A DNA stretch of 64,000 bases. It comes from Lachnospiraceae bacterium. Lineage in GTDB: Bacteria > Bacillota > Clostridia > Lachnospirales > Lachnospiraceae. A program made the translations under genes and the position numbers. Shown piece by piece: positions 25,370-35,660 of this stretch (within the stretch, counting starts at the first letter, position 1; every line of letters begins with the position of its first letter). The notes under the pieces were generated by a model that ran no database searches, was not told the origin of the DNA, and saw only the letters and a list, made by a program, of their open reading frames with translations. The DNA is taken from contig JAMPFQ010000020.1 of assembly GCA_023664345.1 (NCBI GenBank), forward strand, positions 1 to 64,000. The letters are read 5' to 3'.

Positions 25370-25640
25370 TATAGTTTAGGTACGCCTCCACATGGTAACA
25401 GTTCAGCCCTCGCATCCCTAACGAGGTGGGCAGGCCCCCTCCTCAGCGCCTGCTTCGCATCCGTCGCCGCTTTGCGGCTCATCTTTTATTTCCGCGAGCA
25501 ATGAGCCAAGCGGTCGTGCTTGCACGGACAATTGGCGAATGCCGCGAGAACCCATTTGGGCTTCATTTGAGGGCGTTCCGCTCATGCGAAAAGGCCCCGG
25601 CTTGCGCCGAGACCTTTCGCTATTTTCTTATGAGGGGGGA
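25370..25640. other. GC-rich, hairpin-rich noncoding region
   Basis: The 439-bp gap between recJ and the HD gene holds no convincing gene. It contains small stems (GCCGC/GCGGC near 25460, CGTGC/GCACG near 25530) and one strong hairpin GCGAAAAGG...CCTTTCGC (about 25590-25620) with a CCGGC/GCCGA core, followed on the plus strand by TATTTTCTT. It could be an unrecognised repeat or an RNA. The part beyond 25650 is A-rich and featureless. Confidence 0.4.
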
Positions 25641-25756
25641 GATAGTGAGTTCATCAACTATCTGAAATACATAATAACCGTTAAATGTGTCCAAAGTGTG
25701 TTCATTTTCTAAGAAAAAAATAAAATAAATCTGAAAGGGAAATAAAACATATCTTA

Positions 25757-27541
25757 TTACCCATGGGAATAATACTGCATATTGTACTGCAGTTCCGTCT
25801 TCCCCTTATAGGTGTTCAGCCCCAGCTGGTAGACCACGGAAACCGGGAAACTGCCTCGTCCCGCGTAGAGCGCTTCCTCGCTGCCTGCGCCGAATTTCTC
25901 ATCCAGGAACGCTCCGAACCTCTCCAGATCCCCGAAAAACACCAGCTGCCTGCCCTCCCCCTCCGGCGTACCGACCCGGAATCGGGCGCAGGTCTTATTT
26001 GCACCCATCTTATGACCCGATTGGAATATCAGTCCTTTCTGGGCAAAAAGGGGCCTAGGATTCCCCACCCCGAAAGGTTCCAGAAGTTCCAGTTCCCCCG
26101 CCAGTTTCTCATTGGCATAGACCAGGGGCATGGGCACATCGATATGCACCCTGGGAATAAAATCCTCCTCCACAAGCGCTGCCTGTTCGTTTAAGTCTTT
26201 CCTGAGAGGCTCTATATCCTCCTCTCTCATGGAAAGCCCCGCCGCCAGCTTGTGTCCCCCGTATTTGGTAAAGTACTGCTTTACCGCCGTCATGGCCTCG
26301 TACATATGATAACTCTCGATGGAGCGCCCGGATCCTTTTACCCCGTCCTCCCCTCTGGTCAGGATAAAGACCGGGTGGTTATATTTTTCCCTGACGCGTC
26401 CCGCGATGATACCCGCAAGGCTCTCGTGGACGTCCGGCAGAAAGACCACCATGACCTTATCCCGCTCCAGATGATGTTCCCGGATATAGCTTTCCGCCTG
26501 CTCCACTCCCCGCAGGGTCAGGTTCTTCCGGCTGTCGTTCAGTTCCTTTAATTCCCGCGCCGCGCTCATGGCCTCCACTTTCGTCCCGCTCTGCAGCAGT
26601 TCCAGGGCGCGCCTGGCGGTGTCCAGCCGTCCCGTGGCATTGAGGCAGGGCCCCAGCACAAAGCCCAGGTGATAGGCCGACAGCTTCTCCGGCTCGATGC
26701 CGTTTACCTCCATCAGCGCCCTGATTCCCTGGTTCCGGGTATTTTTCAGACGCTTCAGCCCCTCCTTTACCAGGATCCGGTTCTCGTCCCTTAACTCCAT
26801 CACGTCGCACACCGTGGCAAAGGCCGCGAACTCCAGCAGTTCATCCAGGGCTTCCCGCAGGTTTCGGGAGCCTGTTTTCTCCGCCATGGCCTGCATCAGT
26901 TTATATGCCACCACGCCGCCGCAGATATTGGAAAAGGGATAGGTACAGTCCTCCCGCTTGGGATCGACGACCGCCAACGCCGGGGGAAGCAGTTCCTTTC
27001 GGCTCTCCCTGCCCTCCCCGTCCACGCTTTTGGAAAAAGGAACCTCATGATGATCGGTAACAATGACCTGTATGCCGTAGGAATCAGCCAGTTCGATCTG
27101 GGGTGCCGCCGCAATGCCGTTGTCACAGGTCAGGATCATGCCGATGGCATCCTCCCTTGCCTCCTCGATCAGATGATCGTTCAGGCCATAGCCGTCATGA
27201 ATGCGGTGGGGAATGGCAGTATCCACCTTTGCCCCCAGGATCTGCAGTCCCTTTGTCAATATGTAAGAAGAACAGATGCCGTCCACATCATAGTCTCCGA
27301 TAACGCGGATGGCAGTCTGTTCCGACACTGCCCTGATCAGCAGCTCCACCGCCCTGTCCATATCCTTCAGCAGCCAGGGGGAATAGCAGTCCTCCAGCGT
27401 GCCGTACAGAAATTTCCTGATATCGCCGCTCTCCGTCAGGTCGCGGTTGCGCAGGATCCTGGCCACCACCGGGCTGATCCCAAATTCCACCGCCCATTTA
27501 TCAAAATCGGCCTTCTTAGCCGCCACATACCATTTTTCCAT
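25757..27541 (-). CDS. recJ: Single-stranded-DNA-specific exonuclease RecJ
   Basis: 594 residues. DHH phosphoesterase motifs GDYDVDGICSS, CDNG and TDHHEVP, the DHHA1 motif GGHKLAAGLSM, and a C-terminal OB domain. It degrades single-stranded DNA 5' to 3' in recombination and mismatch repair. Length is normal for Firmicutes. Divergent from the NADAR gene across a 230-bp gap. Confidence 0.95.
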   Translation of the reverse strand: MEKWYVAAKKADFDKWAVEFGISPVVARILRNRDLTESGDIRKFLYGTLEDCYSPWLLKDMDRAVELLIRAVSEQTAIRVIGDYDVDGICSSYILTKGLQILGAKVDTAIPHRIHDGYGLNDHLIEEAREDAIGMILTCDNGIAAAPQIELADSYGIQVIVTDHHEVPFSKSVDGEGRESRKELLPPALAVVDPKREDCTYPFSNICGGVVAYKLMQAMAEKTGSRNLREALDELLEFAAFATVCDVMELRDENRILVKEGLKRLKNTRNQGIRALMEVNGIEPEKLSAYHLGFVLGPCLNATGRLDTARRALELLQSGTKVEAMSAARELKELNDSRKNLTLRGVEQAESYIREHHLERDKVMVVFLPDVHESLAGIIAGRVREKYNHPVFILTRGEDGVKGSGRSIESYHMYEAMTAVKQYFTKYGGHKLAAGLSMREEDIEPLRKDLNEQAALVEEDFIPRVHIDVPMPLVYANEKLAGELELLEPFGVGNPRPLFAQKGLIFQSGHKMGANKTCARFRVGTPEGEGRQLVFFGDLERFGAFLDEKFGAGSEEALYAGRGSFPVSVVYQLGLNTYKGKTELQYNMQYYSHG

Positions 27542-27683
27542 TGATTTATGCCCTCCTTAGAATCCGCTCCTTAACCATAGCACAAAATCGTGTTTTTTTC
27601 CACCTGTGCGCACAGAACAGGGCTGCATGACGCCGCCGTCCCATCCATCAGCCATAAACCACTAAGCCGCCAGCCACCATCGG

Positions 27684-27733
27684 GTCTGCCCTGTTACAAA
27701 AATATTGTAACAGGGCAGACAATAGTGTATAAT
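27684..27733 (+). promoter_or_regulatory. Promoter with 16-bp perfect palindrome before the NADAR gene
   Basis: Promoter TTGTAA (27705-27710), 17-bp spacer, TATAAT (27728-27733). A perfect inverted repeat, arms GTCTGCCCTGTTACAA (27684-27699) and its complement (27705-27720) with a 5-nt centre, covers the -35 and half the spacer. This is an operator-like position; the binding protein is unknown. Confidence 0.7.
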
Positions 27734-27772
27734 GAATCCGGCAATTTAAGAGACACAACCAGGAGGAATATC

Positions 27773-28411
27773 ATGGCCAGGCGACCCGCGTTTTATGTCC
27801 ATCAGGGGAAAGTAACCGGCAGACTATACTCGTTTGAATGGTTTCCCGGCTTTGCGGTATCCCAGAAGCAAAAATCCATAGAGAGCCTGCATGACGCCAT
27901 CAGGAAAGCGGACACAGAGGCCATGCCGCTGGAGATCAGCACCAAGGGCAGGGAGCCCCTGGGGCAGAAACTGAGCGCGTTCCATCTGACGCTGGGCCAG
28001 CACACCCTTGAAAACATTTTCCAGAGTTCCAAAGTGTTTGAAAAGGGCGGTCCCTATCTTGATCTGCTTGAGGTGCCGCCCAGGGAAGCAAAGCATGACG
28101 AACGGTTAAAAAACTCCGGACAGCTAAAATCGTTCTGCTTTCAGGGAGAAACTTTCCCTTTGTTCCCCCTGACGGCGTTTTACGACTATCTCTATTATGC
28201 CGCCGTGAAAGAATCGCTTGCGGCGGAGGAAATCACCGAACTCTCAAAATATGACTATTTTACGGACATTGAATTTAATCCGGACAAAAGCGTCAACACC
28301 CAGGCGAGGACCGCTGCCATGATCAGGCTGATCCTGGAGGAATATGGAACTTTGCCGGATTTTACAAAGGATGACTTCATCCAATACCACAGAGAGCATA
28401 TTGCATATTAA
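27773..28411 (+). CDS. NADAR-family protein (DarT1-antitoxin-like), orphan
   Basis: 212 residues from ATG 27773 behind AGGAGG; the frame further upstream is not used. Features match the NADAR antitoxins associated with DarT1: early FPGFAVSQKQKSIESLH, then ENIFQSSKVFEKGGPYLDL, REAKHDERLKNSG, and YDYFTDIEFNPDKSVNTQAR. Such proteins remove ADP-ribose from guanine in DNA and so neutralise the DarT1 toxin. No DarT gene is adjacent: recJ is on one side and an aminoglycoside kinase homologue on the other. It may be a solitary immunity gene or have another ADP-ribosylated substrate. Confidence 0.75.
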   Translation: MARRPAFYVHQGKVTGRLYSFEWFPGFAVSQKQKSIESLHDAIRKADTEAMPLEISTKGREPLGQKLSAFHLTLGQHTLENIFQSSKVFEKGGPYLDLLEVPPREAKHDERLKNSGQLKSFCFQGETFPLFPLTAFYDYLYYAAVKESLAAEEITELSKYDYFTDIEFNPDKSVNTQARTAAMIRLILEEYGTLPDFTKDDFIQYHREHIAY

Positions 28412-28436
28412 CCGGATCACCCGCCGGAAAGTTGGT

Positions 28437-29258
28437 TCAGAACAGTTCATCCAGTAAAAGATAGTAACGGATCTTCTCCCAGTCCGGCTCCATTCCAAGT
28501 TCACGGAACAAAAGCGTGCCATCATAGCCGGGATACTCTTCCCAATGTGGAAACATATCCCCATTGGGAACTGTTTCCACATGATATTTTCCATTGTAAT
28601 TGTGGGACAGGCTCCGGTAACAGATGGCGATATCGCACCACTTATCGGCAATACCCGTTTTGCCCAGGTCAATATAGCCGCTCACCCTCTCCCCCATGCC
28701 GAAAATATTTGGCAGGCAGTAATCCCCATGGGACAGCACAGGCTCCTCGTCAGGCCGGTTATCATAAAGCCATTGCAGCAGGGCAGCCGGATCTTGAAAG
28801 CCCCTTTCCCCGAATGTGTCCGGCTCCACATTGTCCAGATCCACCAGATTGTTTTCCACATTATATCCGGCCTGTTCCAGCTTATGGGCCAGCCTCTGAT
28901 CGGAGGGACAGTCTGAAATGTCCACACTCCACAGCCTTTTCAGTCCGTCCGCAAGCATCCTGCACTGCGTCAGCGGGTCAGTCATATACTCCCGGGCGCA
29001 GGCCATCTGTCCCGGACATTTGCTCATCAGCAGATAAGAAAGTCTACCCGCTGTCTCATAGGCGTACACCTCCGGGACAGGAAGCTTCCCTTGCAGATAC
29101 TGCATCATACGATATTCGTTCCCGGATTCCTCATTGTGTTCCTGGACTTTCAGAATCTTGTCCGCATAAATCTGAATGGACGAGCCGGACCTACCGATAT
29201 CATCTGTTTTATATACTTCATCTGTCACCAGATCTTTTATACTGTCAGGTAGATCCAT
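28437..29258 (-). CDS. APH(3')-family aminoglycoside phosphotransferase homologue
   Basis: 273 residues from ATG 29258, chosen because AGGAGAG lies 6 nt upstream; an earlier in-frame ATG gives an unrelated leader. Catalytic loop LSHGDYCLPNIFG, metal motif YIDLGKTGIADKWCDIA, and nucleotide segment GSSIQIYADKILKVQ are those of APH(3') enzymes, with normal length. It would phosphorylate kanamycin-type drugs or a related metabolite; resistance cannot be assumed from sequence alone. Convergent with the NADAR gene, 25 bp apart. Confidence 0.88.
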   Translation of the reverse strand: MDLPDSIKDLVTDEVYKTDDIGRSGSSIQIYADKILKVQEHNEESGNEYRMMQYLQGKLPVPEVYAYETAGRLSYLLMSKCPGQMACAREYMTDPLTQCRMLADGLKRLWSVDISDCPSDQRLAHKLEQAGYNVENNLVDLDNVEPDTFGERGFQDPAALLQWLYDNRPDEEPVLSHGDYCLPNIFGMGERVSGYIDLGKTGIADKWCDIAICYRSLSHNYNGKYHVETVPNGDMFPHWEEYPGYDGTLLFRELGMEPDWEKIRYYLLLDELF

Positions 29259-29326
29259 CTTGACTCTCCTATACCAATTCAATAAATTTAATTCGATCAA
29301 CAGGATACTCCGTGTCCTCCGACAGA

Positions 29327-29740
29327 TCACACCAGAACCTGCTCCCTGTACTGGCGCACCAGTTCGATCATATGCCCCATATTTCCCTCTCCGGCATACT
29401 TTTTCATATCAAAGAAATCGCAGTCGAGCCCCGACCAATACAACTCGTTTTCCTCTCCCCACACTTCCACGGACTTATTCAGCTTCCCCACATACATCTC
29501 CACATAACAGCCCTCCACATAATAGGTAAAATCCATAAAATGTGTCAGGCGGATGTCCTCCGGGGTAATGCCGGTCTCCTCCTTCAGTTCCCTGTAGGCC
29601 GCCGCCATCCCGTCCTCCCCGGCCTCGATCTTGCCGCCCACGAAATTGGACAGCCCCTGATAGGGGTCATGCCGTCTTCTGCAGAGCAGAAGCTTATCTT
29701 CTTCCTGGCTGTACACCACGATCACGTTATATCCCTGCAT
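29327..29740 (-). CDS. Nudix hydrolase, MutT/8-oxo-dGTPase-like
   Basis: 137 residues with a complete Nudix box, GGKIEAGEDGMAAAYRELKEETG. N-terminal MQGYNVIVVYSQ and the C-terminal WSGLDCDFFDMKKYAGEGNM fit the small MutT-type group. Substrate unknown; 8-oxo-dGTP or a nucleotide sugar are possible. It lies 39 bp downstream of the arabinofuranosidase and upstream of the APH homologue. Confidence 0.9.
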   Translation of the reverse strand: MQGYNVIVVYSQEEDKLLLCRRRHDPYQGLSNFVGGKIEAGEDGMAAAYRELKEETGITPEDIRLTHFMDFTYYVEGCYVEMYVGKLNKSVEVWGEENELYWSGLDCDFFDMKKYAGEGNMGHMIELVRQYREQVLV

Positions 29741-29779
29741 GTGCTTCCTCCCATTCCAGATCAGGGCGCAGTCCGCCCC

Positions 29780-31360
<1,581 letters not shown>

Positions 31361-31418
31361 TCACGGAAATCCTGCATCCGTTTCCGACTGTCTTTCGGTG
31401 GCAGTTTTCCGGGGTATG

Positions 31419-32333
31419 TCATTGATCGTGCTCTTTCTGTGGCAGCTGCGCCAGGATCACGGCGGCGAACACCAGCGCGCATCCCGCCAGTTCCCTGGCG
31501 GACAGCCTTTCATCCAGCACGATCCAGCCCCCCAGGACGGCAAAGACCGACTCCAGGCTCATGATCACAGCCGCCACGGACGGCTCCGCATATTTCTGCC
31601 CCTCCATCTGCAGCGTATAGGCAATCCCGCTGGATAAAATGCCCGCGTAAAGGATGGGACCCGCTGCCGCCGCCAGCATGTGGATATCCGGCTGTTCAAA
31701 CAAAATCGCCGCCACCGTGGAGAGAATACCACCGACCAGAAACTGCATACAGCACAGCCGGATGCTCTCACAGTAGGAAAAATGATCCACCGCCATGATA
31801 TGGGCGGTAAAAAACACGGCGCAGGCAAGCCCCAACACATCCCCAAAATAGATCTCGCCCACTCCGCCCGCCATGCACAGCAGATACATGCCCAAAATAC
31901 ACACCGCTACCGCCGCGTAAACGCTTTTATACAATTTTTTCCCCTGGAAACGGGCGCAGACCGCCACCATCACCACATAGGTCGCGGTGAGGAACCCGGA
32001 ACGCCCGGAGGCCGCCGCTCCCTCCGGATAGACAGCGATGCCGCCCTGTTGGAAGTTCATGGCAGCAAACAGGATCACGCCGCAGACAGTCCCGCCGAGC
32101 ATAACGCCTTTTTTCTGTCCTGCCACAGCATTCCCGCCTGCCTTTCCCCGTCTTCCCTGTCGGATCAGGATCAATAATCCCAGAAACGCCGCTCCCACAA
32201 AAGACCTGGCTGCGCTGAACGTAAACGTGGGAATGCTGTCCGCAGCTGACGACTGCGCCGCAAAAGTCGTCCCCCAGAAGAACGCCGCCAGCAACAGCAT
32301 CAGGCTGCCCCTGAATCGTTTTACTTTATCCAC
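31419..32333 (-). CDS. EamA/DMT-family transporter
   Basis: 304 residues, about ten membrane helices in two EamA halves: N-terminal FFWGTTFAAQSSA, C-terminal YAGILSSGIAYTLQMEGQKY and VIMSLESVFAVLGGW. A drug/metabolite exporter of unknown substrate. The last residues (PQKEHDQ) are cytoplasmic. Spaced 19 bp from the TSUP gene upstream, probably one transcript. Confidence 0.92.
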   Translation of the reverse strand: MDKVKRFRGSLMLLLAAFFWGTTFAAQSSAADSIPTFTFSAARSFVGAAFLGLLILIRQGRRGKAGGNAVAGQKKGVMLGGTVCGVILFAAMNFQQGGIAVYPEGAAASGRSGFLTATYVVMVAVCARFQGKKLYKSVYAAVAVCILGMYLLCMAGGVGEIYFGDVLGLACAVFFTAHIMAVDHFSYCESIRLCCMQFLVGGILSTVAAILFEQPDIHMLAAAAGPILYAGILSSGIAYTLQMEGQKYAEPSVAAVIMSLESVFAVLGGWIVLDERLSARELAGCALVFAAVILAQLPQKEHDQ

Positions 32334-32352
32334 TTTATCTTTTGCAACCGCC

Positions 32353-33123
32353 TTACTTTACATAATTTACTATCAGGATTGCTGCTCCCAGGACCGCCAG
32401 GACCACGCCTGTGGCACGGTTCAGGGTAATGGCGCTGGCCTTGTTGGCAAACCGGGCCGCGATCCTTGCCCACAGCAGCGTGGAGGCCACGCAGAAAAGC
32501 AGGCACCACAGATCCGGCATCCCGCCGATGGCAAAATGCCCCGCCGCCCCTGTAAATGCCGTAAAAGACATGATAAACACACTGGTTCCCACCGCCGTCT
32601 TCAATTCGTATCCCAGAACGCTGGTGAGGATCAGAAGCATCATCATCCCGCCGCCCGCGCCGACAAAGCCGCAGATGAAGCCAACCACCATGCCGCTGAT
32701 CACGGACTGGATGATGCGCTTCCTGCCATCTACCTGATCCATTGTCTCCTTCGTCGTCATGACGGGCTTGACAATGAATTTGATCCCCAGAAGCAGCGTC
32801 ATGAACACGGAGAAGCTGCCCATTGTAGTATTTGGCACCATGCTGGCCGTCCAGCTTCCCACCAGGGTGAACAGCAGCACCGTGACCATCATCACCAGCC
32901 CGTTTTTGATATCCAGATTCTTGTTTTTCCCATAGGTATAGGCGCTTACGGCGCTGGCCAGCACATCGCTTGCCAGGGCGATCCCCACGGCCTCATAGGC
33001 CGGAAGCCCAAGAAACGTGATCAGCATGGGGCTGATCACCGCCGCCGCACTCATGCCCGCAAATCCCGTGCCAAGCCCGGCTCCGATCCCCGCGATAAAA
33101 CAGATCAGCAGTTTATACATCAT
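32353..33123 (-). CDS. TSUP (TauE/SafE) family membrane transporter
   Basis: 256 residues, about eight helices. The two repeated halves each carry the family motif: GAGLGTGFAGMSAAA near the start and GFICGFVGAGGGMMM in the middle. Members export sulfite, sulfoacetate or other organosulfur anions. The substrate is not deducible here. Cotranscribed with the EamA gene. Confidence 0.92.
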   Translation of the reverse strand: MMYKLLICFIAGIGAGLGTGFAGMSAAAVISPMLITFLGLPAYEAVGIALASDVLASAVSAYTYGKNKNLDIKNGLVMMVTVLLFTLVGSWTASMVPNTTMGSFSVFMTLLLGIKFIVKPVMTTKETMDQVDGRKRIIQSVISGMVVGFICGFVGAGGGMMMLLILTSVLGYELKTAVGTSVFIMSFTAFTGAAGHFAIGGMPDLWCLLFCVASTLLWARIAARFANKASAITLNRATGVVLAVLGAAILIVNYVK

Positions 33124-33202
33124 GCCATCCCTTCCTGTTTATGCACATACATTTTGGTCATTTCCCCGTCCGATTCCTGCACTACTGCCCCATCGCCTCT
33201 GT

Positions 33203-33598
33203 TCACCGCCCGGACTGTTCTTCCTCTATCCGATCGAGGAAACTGCGCAGCTTGGCAATATCCGCGTCTTTGATCACCTGATTGCCATACAGGGTGGCCA
33301 CCAGGTTCTGCACGGAGTTATTGTACAGCCGTTCCAGGAAATTCTTGCTCTCTTTCGCCTTATAGTCATTCTCGGTCACAATAGACGTGTAAAGATTACT
33401 TCCCGTGGAACGGTCACAGGAGACAAATCCTTTGTCCGCCAGCCTGGCAAGGGATGTCATCAGGGTGGAAAGCTGCCACTTTCTCCGCCCCTGCAGTGCT
33501 TTCAAAATATAATTCGATGTCACCGGTTCTTCGCTGTTCCAGATCACCTGCATAATCTCCAGTTCCGCCTCGCCCAGTTTTTTCTGACTGTTTAACAT
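33203..33598 (-). CDS. BlaI/MecI-family transcriptional repressor, orphan
   Basis: 131 residues from ATG 33598 behind GGAGGCAC; an upstream ATG adds seven residues. Winged helix LGEAELEIMQVIWNSEEPVT, RKWQLSTLMTSLARLADKGFV, then a dimerising C-terminus. It differs from classical BlaI in having no BlaR1 sensor protease gene beside it. It probably represses its own promoter, which carries a palindrome on the -10. The target may include the downstream transporters. Confidence 0.88.
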   Translation of the reverse strand: MLNSQKKLGEAELEIMQVIWNSEEPVTSNYILKALQGRRKWQLSTLMTSLARLADKGFVSCDRSTGSNLYTSIVTENDYKAKESKNFLERLYNNSVQNLVATLYGNQVIKDADIAKLRSFLDRIEEEQSGR

Positions 33599-33680
33599 AA
33601 TCGTGCCTCCATTCCGCATCTGCTTTCATGACTCTTTGCAGGATCGACAGTGTACATTTCTGTTTTGCCATTAGACGCCA

Positions 33681-33718
33681 GTACAATATATTATACCTCC
33701 GTATAACCGCTATGTCAA
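33681..33718 (-). promoter_or_regulatory. Consensus promoter with operator palindrome for the BlaI-like gene
   Basis: Minus-strand TTGACA (33713-33718), 17-bp spacer, TATAAT (33690-33695), a perfect consensus promoter. The near-palindrome GTACAATATATTATAC (33681-33696) overlaps the -10, resembling TACA-type BlaI/CopY operators. Confidence 0.7.
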
Positions 33719-33750
33719 GACAGGAGCACGATTTTAAAGATCGCCACAGT

Positions 33751-34221
33751 TCATTCGGGAAGCTTGCACACATCCACCCACTCCCGATATCCCGAATACC
33801 GTTCCAGTTCCGGAATGGTAAGTTCAATGGCGCTGTTGGCGCTGCCACAGGCGGGGAACACGGTCTCGAACCGTTTCAGCGATTCATCCAGGAAGACTGT
33901 CACGCCCTCATTTACCGCAAAGGGACACACGCCGCCCACGGCATGGCCCACAAGAGCCTCCACCTCGTCCGGCGCAAGCATCTTCGCCTTGGCGCTGAAC
34001 CGTTCCTTGTACTTGTGATTGTCAATCTTCGCGTCCCCGGCTGCCACCACCAGAACCGCACGACCATCCACCAGAAAAGAGAGCGTCTTTGCGATCCGCT
34101 GAGGCTCACAGTGCAGCGCTGCTGCCGCCAGTTCCACCGTTGCGCTGGACACGTCAAGCTCCCGGATCCTCTCCTCCATATCGAATTGCCTGAAATATGC
34201 TTTTACCCTTTCTATTGACAT
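33751..34221 (-). CDS. YbaK/ProX-type aminoacyl-tRNA deacylase-like protein
   Basis: 156 residues of the YbaK/EbsC family: ELDVSSATVELAAAALHCEP, then KTLSFLVDGRAVLVVAAGDAKID, and VGGVCPFAV. Members hydrolyse mischarged tRNAs such as Cys-tRNA(Pro) or Ala-tRNA(Pro) in trans. The exact specificity is not visible. Divergence from the BlaI-like promoter is not seen; both genes are on the minus strand. Confidence 0.9.
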   Translation of the reverse strand: MSIERVKAYFRQFDMEERIRELDVSSATVELAAAALHCEPQRIAKTLSFLVDGRAVLVVAAGDAKIDNHKYKERFSAKAKMLAPDEVEALVGHAVGGVCPFAVNEGVTVFLDESLKRFETVFPACGSANSAIELTIPELERYSGYREWVDVCKLPE

Positions 34222-34261
34222 TTCTTACCTCCCGTACTTTCCAAGATTGAAGTCTTCTTTG

Positions 34262-34804
34262 CTATTTCATATAGAAATTCGCGGCGTATAATAACGCCAG
34301 CATGGAAACCCCGCATCGGATCTCGTTCGTCCGCAGCATCTCCATGACTTCGCTTTTCGGGATCCACTTTTTCATCCGGACTTCGTTTTCATCAAACAGG
34401 GAAGTCTCATCTTCCACCCTGGCGCCAAACACATGCATCTTCAGGTCAGACATTCCGTTGGCCGGATTCTGGCAGCATAAATACGTCAGGTCTTTCAGGG
34501 TACATCCCGTTTCTTCCAGGCACTCCCGCCTTGCCGCTTCTTCCGGCGTCTCGCCGTCCTCGATCCGTCCCGCCGGAATCTCCCATTCCAGCCTGGATGT
34601 CGTATATCGTTTGGACTGGATCATCAATATCTCGTCCTTGTCGTTTACAATGACCGCACAGGATGATTCATGGGGATAGTGGAGGTCGTGATAGGTATTG
34701 ATGATGCGCCCGTCCGGCATTTCCACCTTATCGGCATACAGGCAGATCCAGTCGCTTTCATAGATCGTTTTTCTATCTATCCGCTTGGGGAAATCATGGT
34801 TCAT
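34262..34804 (-). CDS. Nudix hydrolase, ADP-ribose pyrophosphatase-like
   Basis: 180 residues with Nudix box AGRIEDGETPEEAARRECLEETG. The N-terminal part (ESDWICLYADKVEMPDGR) is typical of the NudF group, and the whole length fits ADP-sugar pyrophosphatases. It may recycle ADP-ribose, of interest because the window also has a NADAR-type ADP-ribosyl hydrolase homologue. No membrane segment. Confidence 0.9.
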   Translation of the reverse strand: MNHDFPKRIDRKTIYESDWICLYADKVEMPDGRIINTYHDLHYPHESSCAVIVNDKDEILMIQSKRYTTSRLEWEIPAGRIEDGETPEEAARRECLEETGCTLKDLTYLCCQNPANGMSDLKMHVFGARVEDETSLFDENEVRMKKWIPKSEVMEMLRTNEIRCGVSMLALLYAANFYMK

Positions 34805-34910
34805 TGCAGTTTCTCCTTTTTCTGATATTCCATATAAATACTCCCATATGCCCAGCAGGCCTCCGCACTTCCAGCCATGCCAGAAACGAGCAGGCGAAAG
34901 CCAGCATGGT

Positions 34911-35609
34911 TCAACGTACTTTTTCTTTCAGGCTGCGCAGATACGCTTTCTGCTCCGCCGTGATCCGGTAACTCTCGCAGGCTTTCTGAATCGTCTTATT
35001 GTGGGTCCAGGGCGACAGTTTCCTCTGCTCCAGATAAGGCAGCGCCGCATCATACTGTTTTGCCAGAGCCGTGGCAAAATACCACGCGATCATCATGTTC
35101 ACATAATACTCTTCGCTTTTCACGGCGGATACCATTTCCGGATACTCCGGCCTGAACCGCTCGTCCAGGTAAAAGCGCATCAGCATGTTCACGGCAAAGC
35201 GTATGGTATAGGTCTCCTCCGAAGCGATCCACCTGCGGACCGGCTCCAGCAGTTCATCCGTATGCCTGCCAAACACCTTGGGCGCCAGCATATCACAGGT
35301 AGCCCAGTTATCTATGTAGGGCAGGAAGCTTTCCACAGCCGCCAGGCACCTGCCATAATCCCTATATTGCTCGATGAGAAAACCGTGCAGGTTATTTTCA
35401 TCATAATATTGGTGGGGAACCGCCCCAAGGAATTCCCCGATTCGGGAATCCTTTGCCATTTCCCTGGCGTATTTGCGCAGCACGGGCGTGCGCACCCCGA
35501 TGATGGTCTCTTCCGGCACCGTAGGGATCAGTTTGGCGTGAAACGCCTTATATCCCTCATCCCGTATCTCGAAAAGCTTTGCTCTTATCTCACTGCATAT
35601 ATCAGACAT
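34911..35609 (-). CDS. AlkD-like DNA alkylation repair protein
   Basis: 232 residues from ATG 35609 (MSDICSEIRAKLF), preceded by GGGAGA. All-helical HEAT-like repeat protein with IDNWATCDMLAPKVF and YVNMMIAWYFATAL, as in AlkC/AlkD-type 3-methyladenine glycosylases. It may excise bulky alkylated bases without base flipping. Two more alkylation or base-repair genes (ogt, xth) follow within 3 kb on the same strand. Confidence 0.88.
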   Translation of the reverse strand: MSDICSEIRAKLFEIRDEGYKAFHAKLIPTVPEETIIGVRTPVLRKYAREMAKDSRIGEFLGAVPHQYYDENNLHGFLIEQYRDYGRCLAAVESFLPYIDNWATCDMLAPKVFGRHTDELLEPVRRWIASEETYTIRFAVNMLMRFYLDERFRPEYPEMVSAVKSEEYYVNMMIAWYFATALAKQYDAALPYLEQRKLSPWTHNKTIQKACESYRITAEQKAYLRSLKEKVR

Positions 35610-35660
35610 TTTTGTTCTCCCGAAAATCCTATTCATTGTGCCACGTATTGACATATGCCT

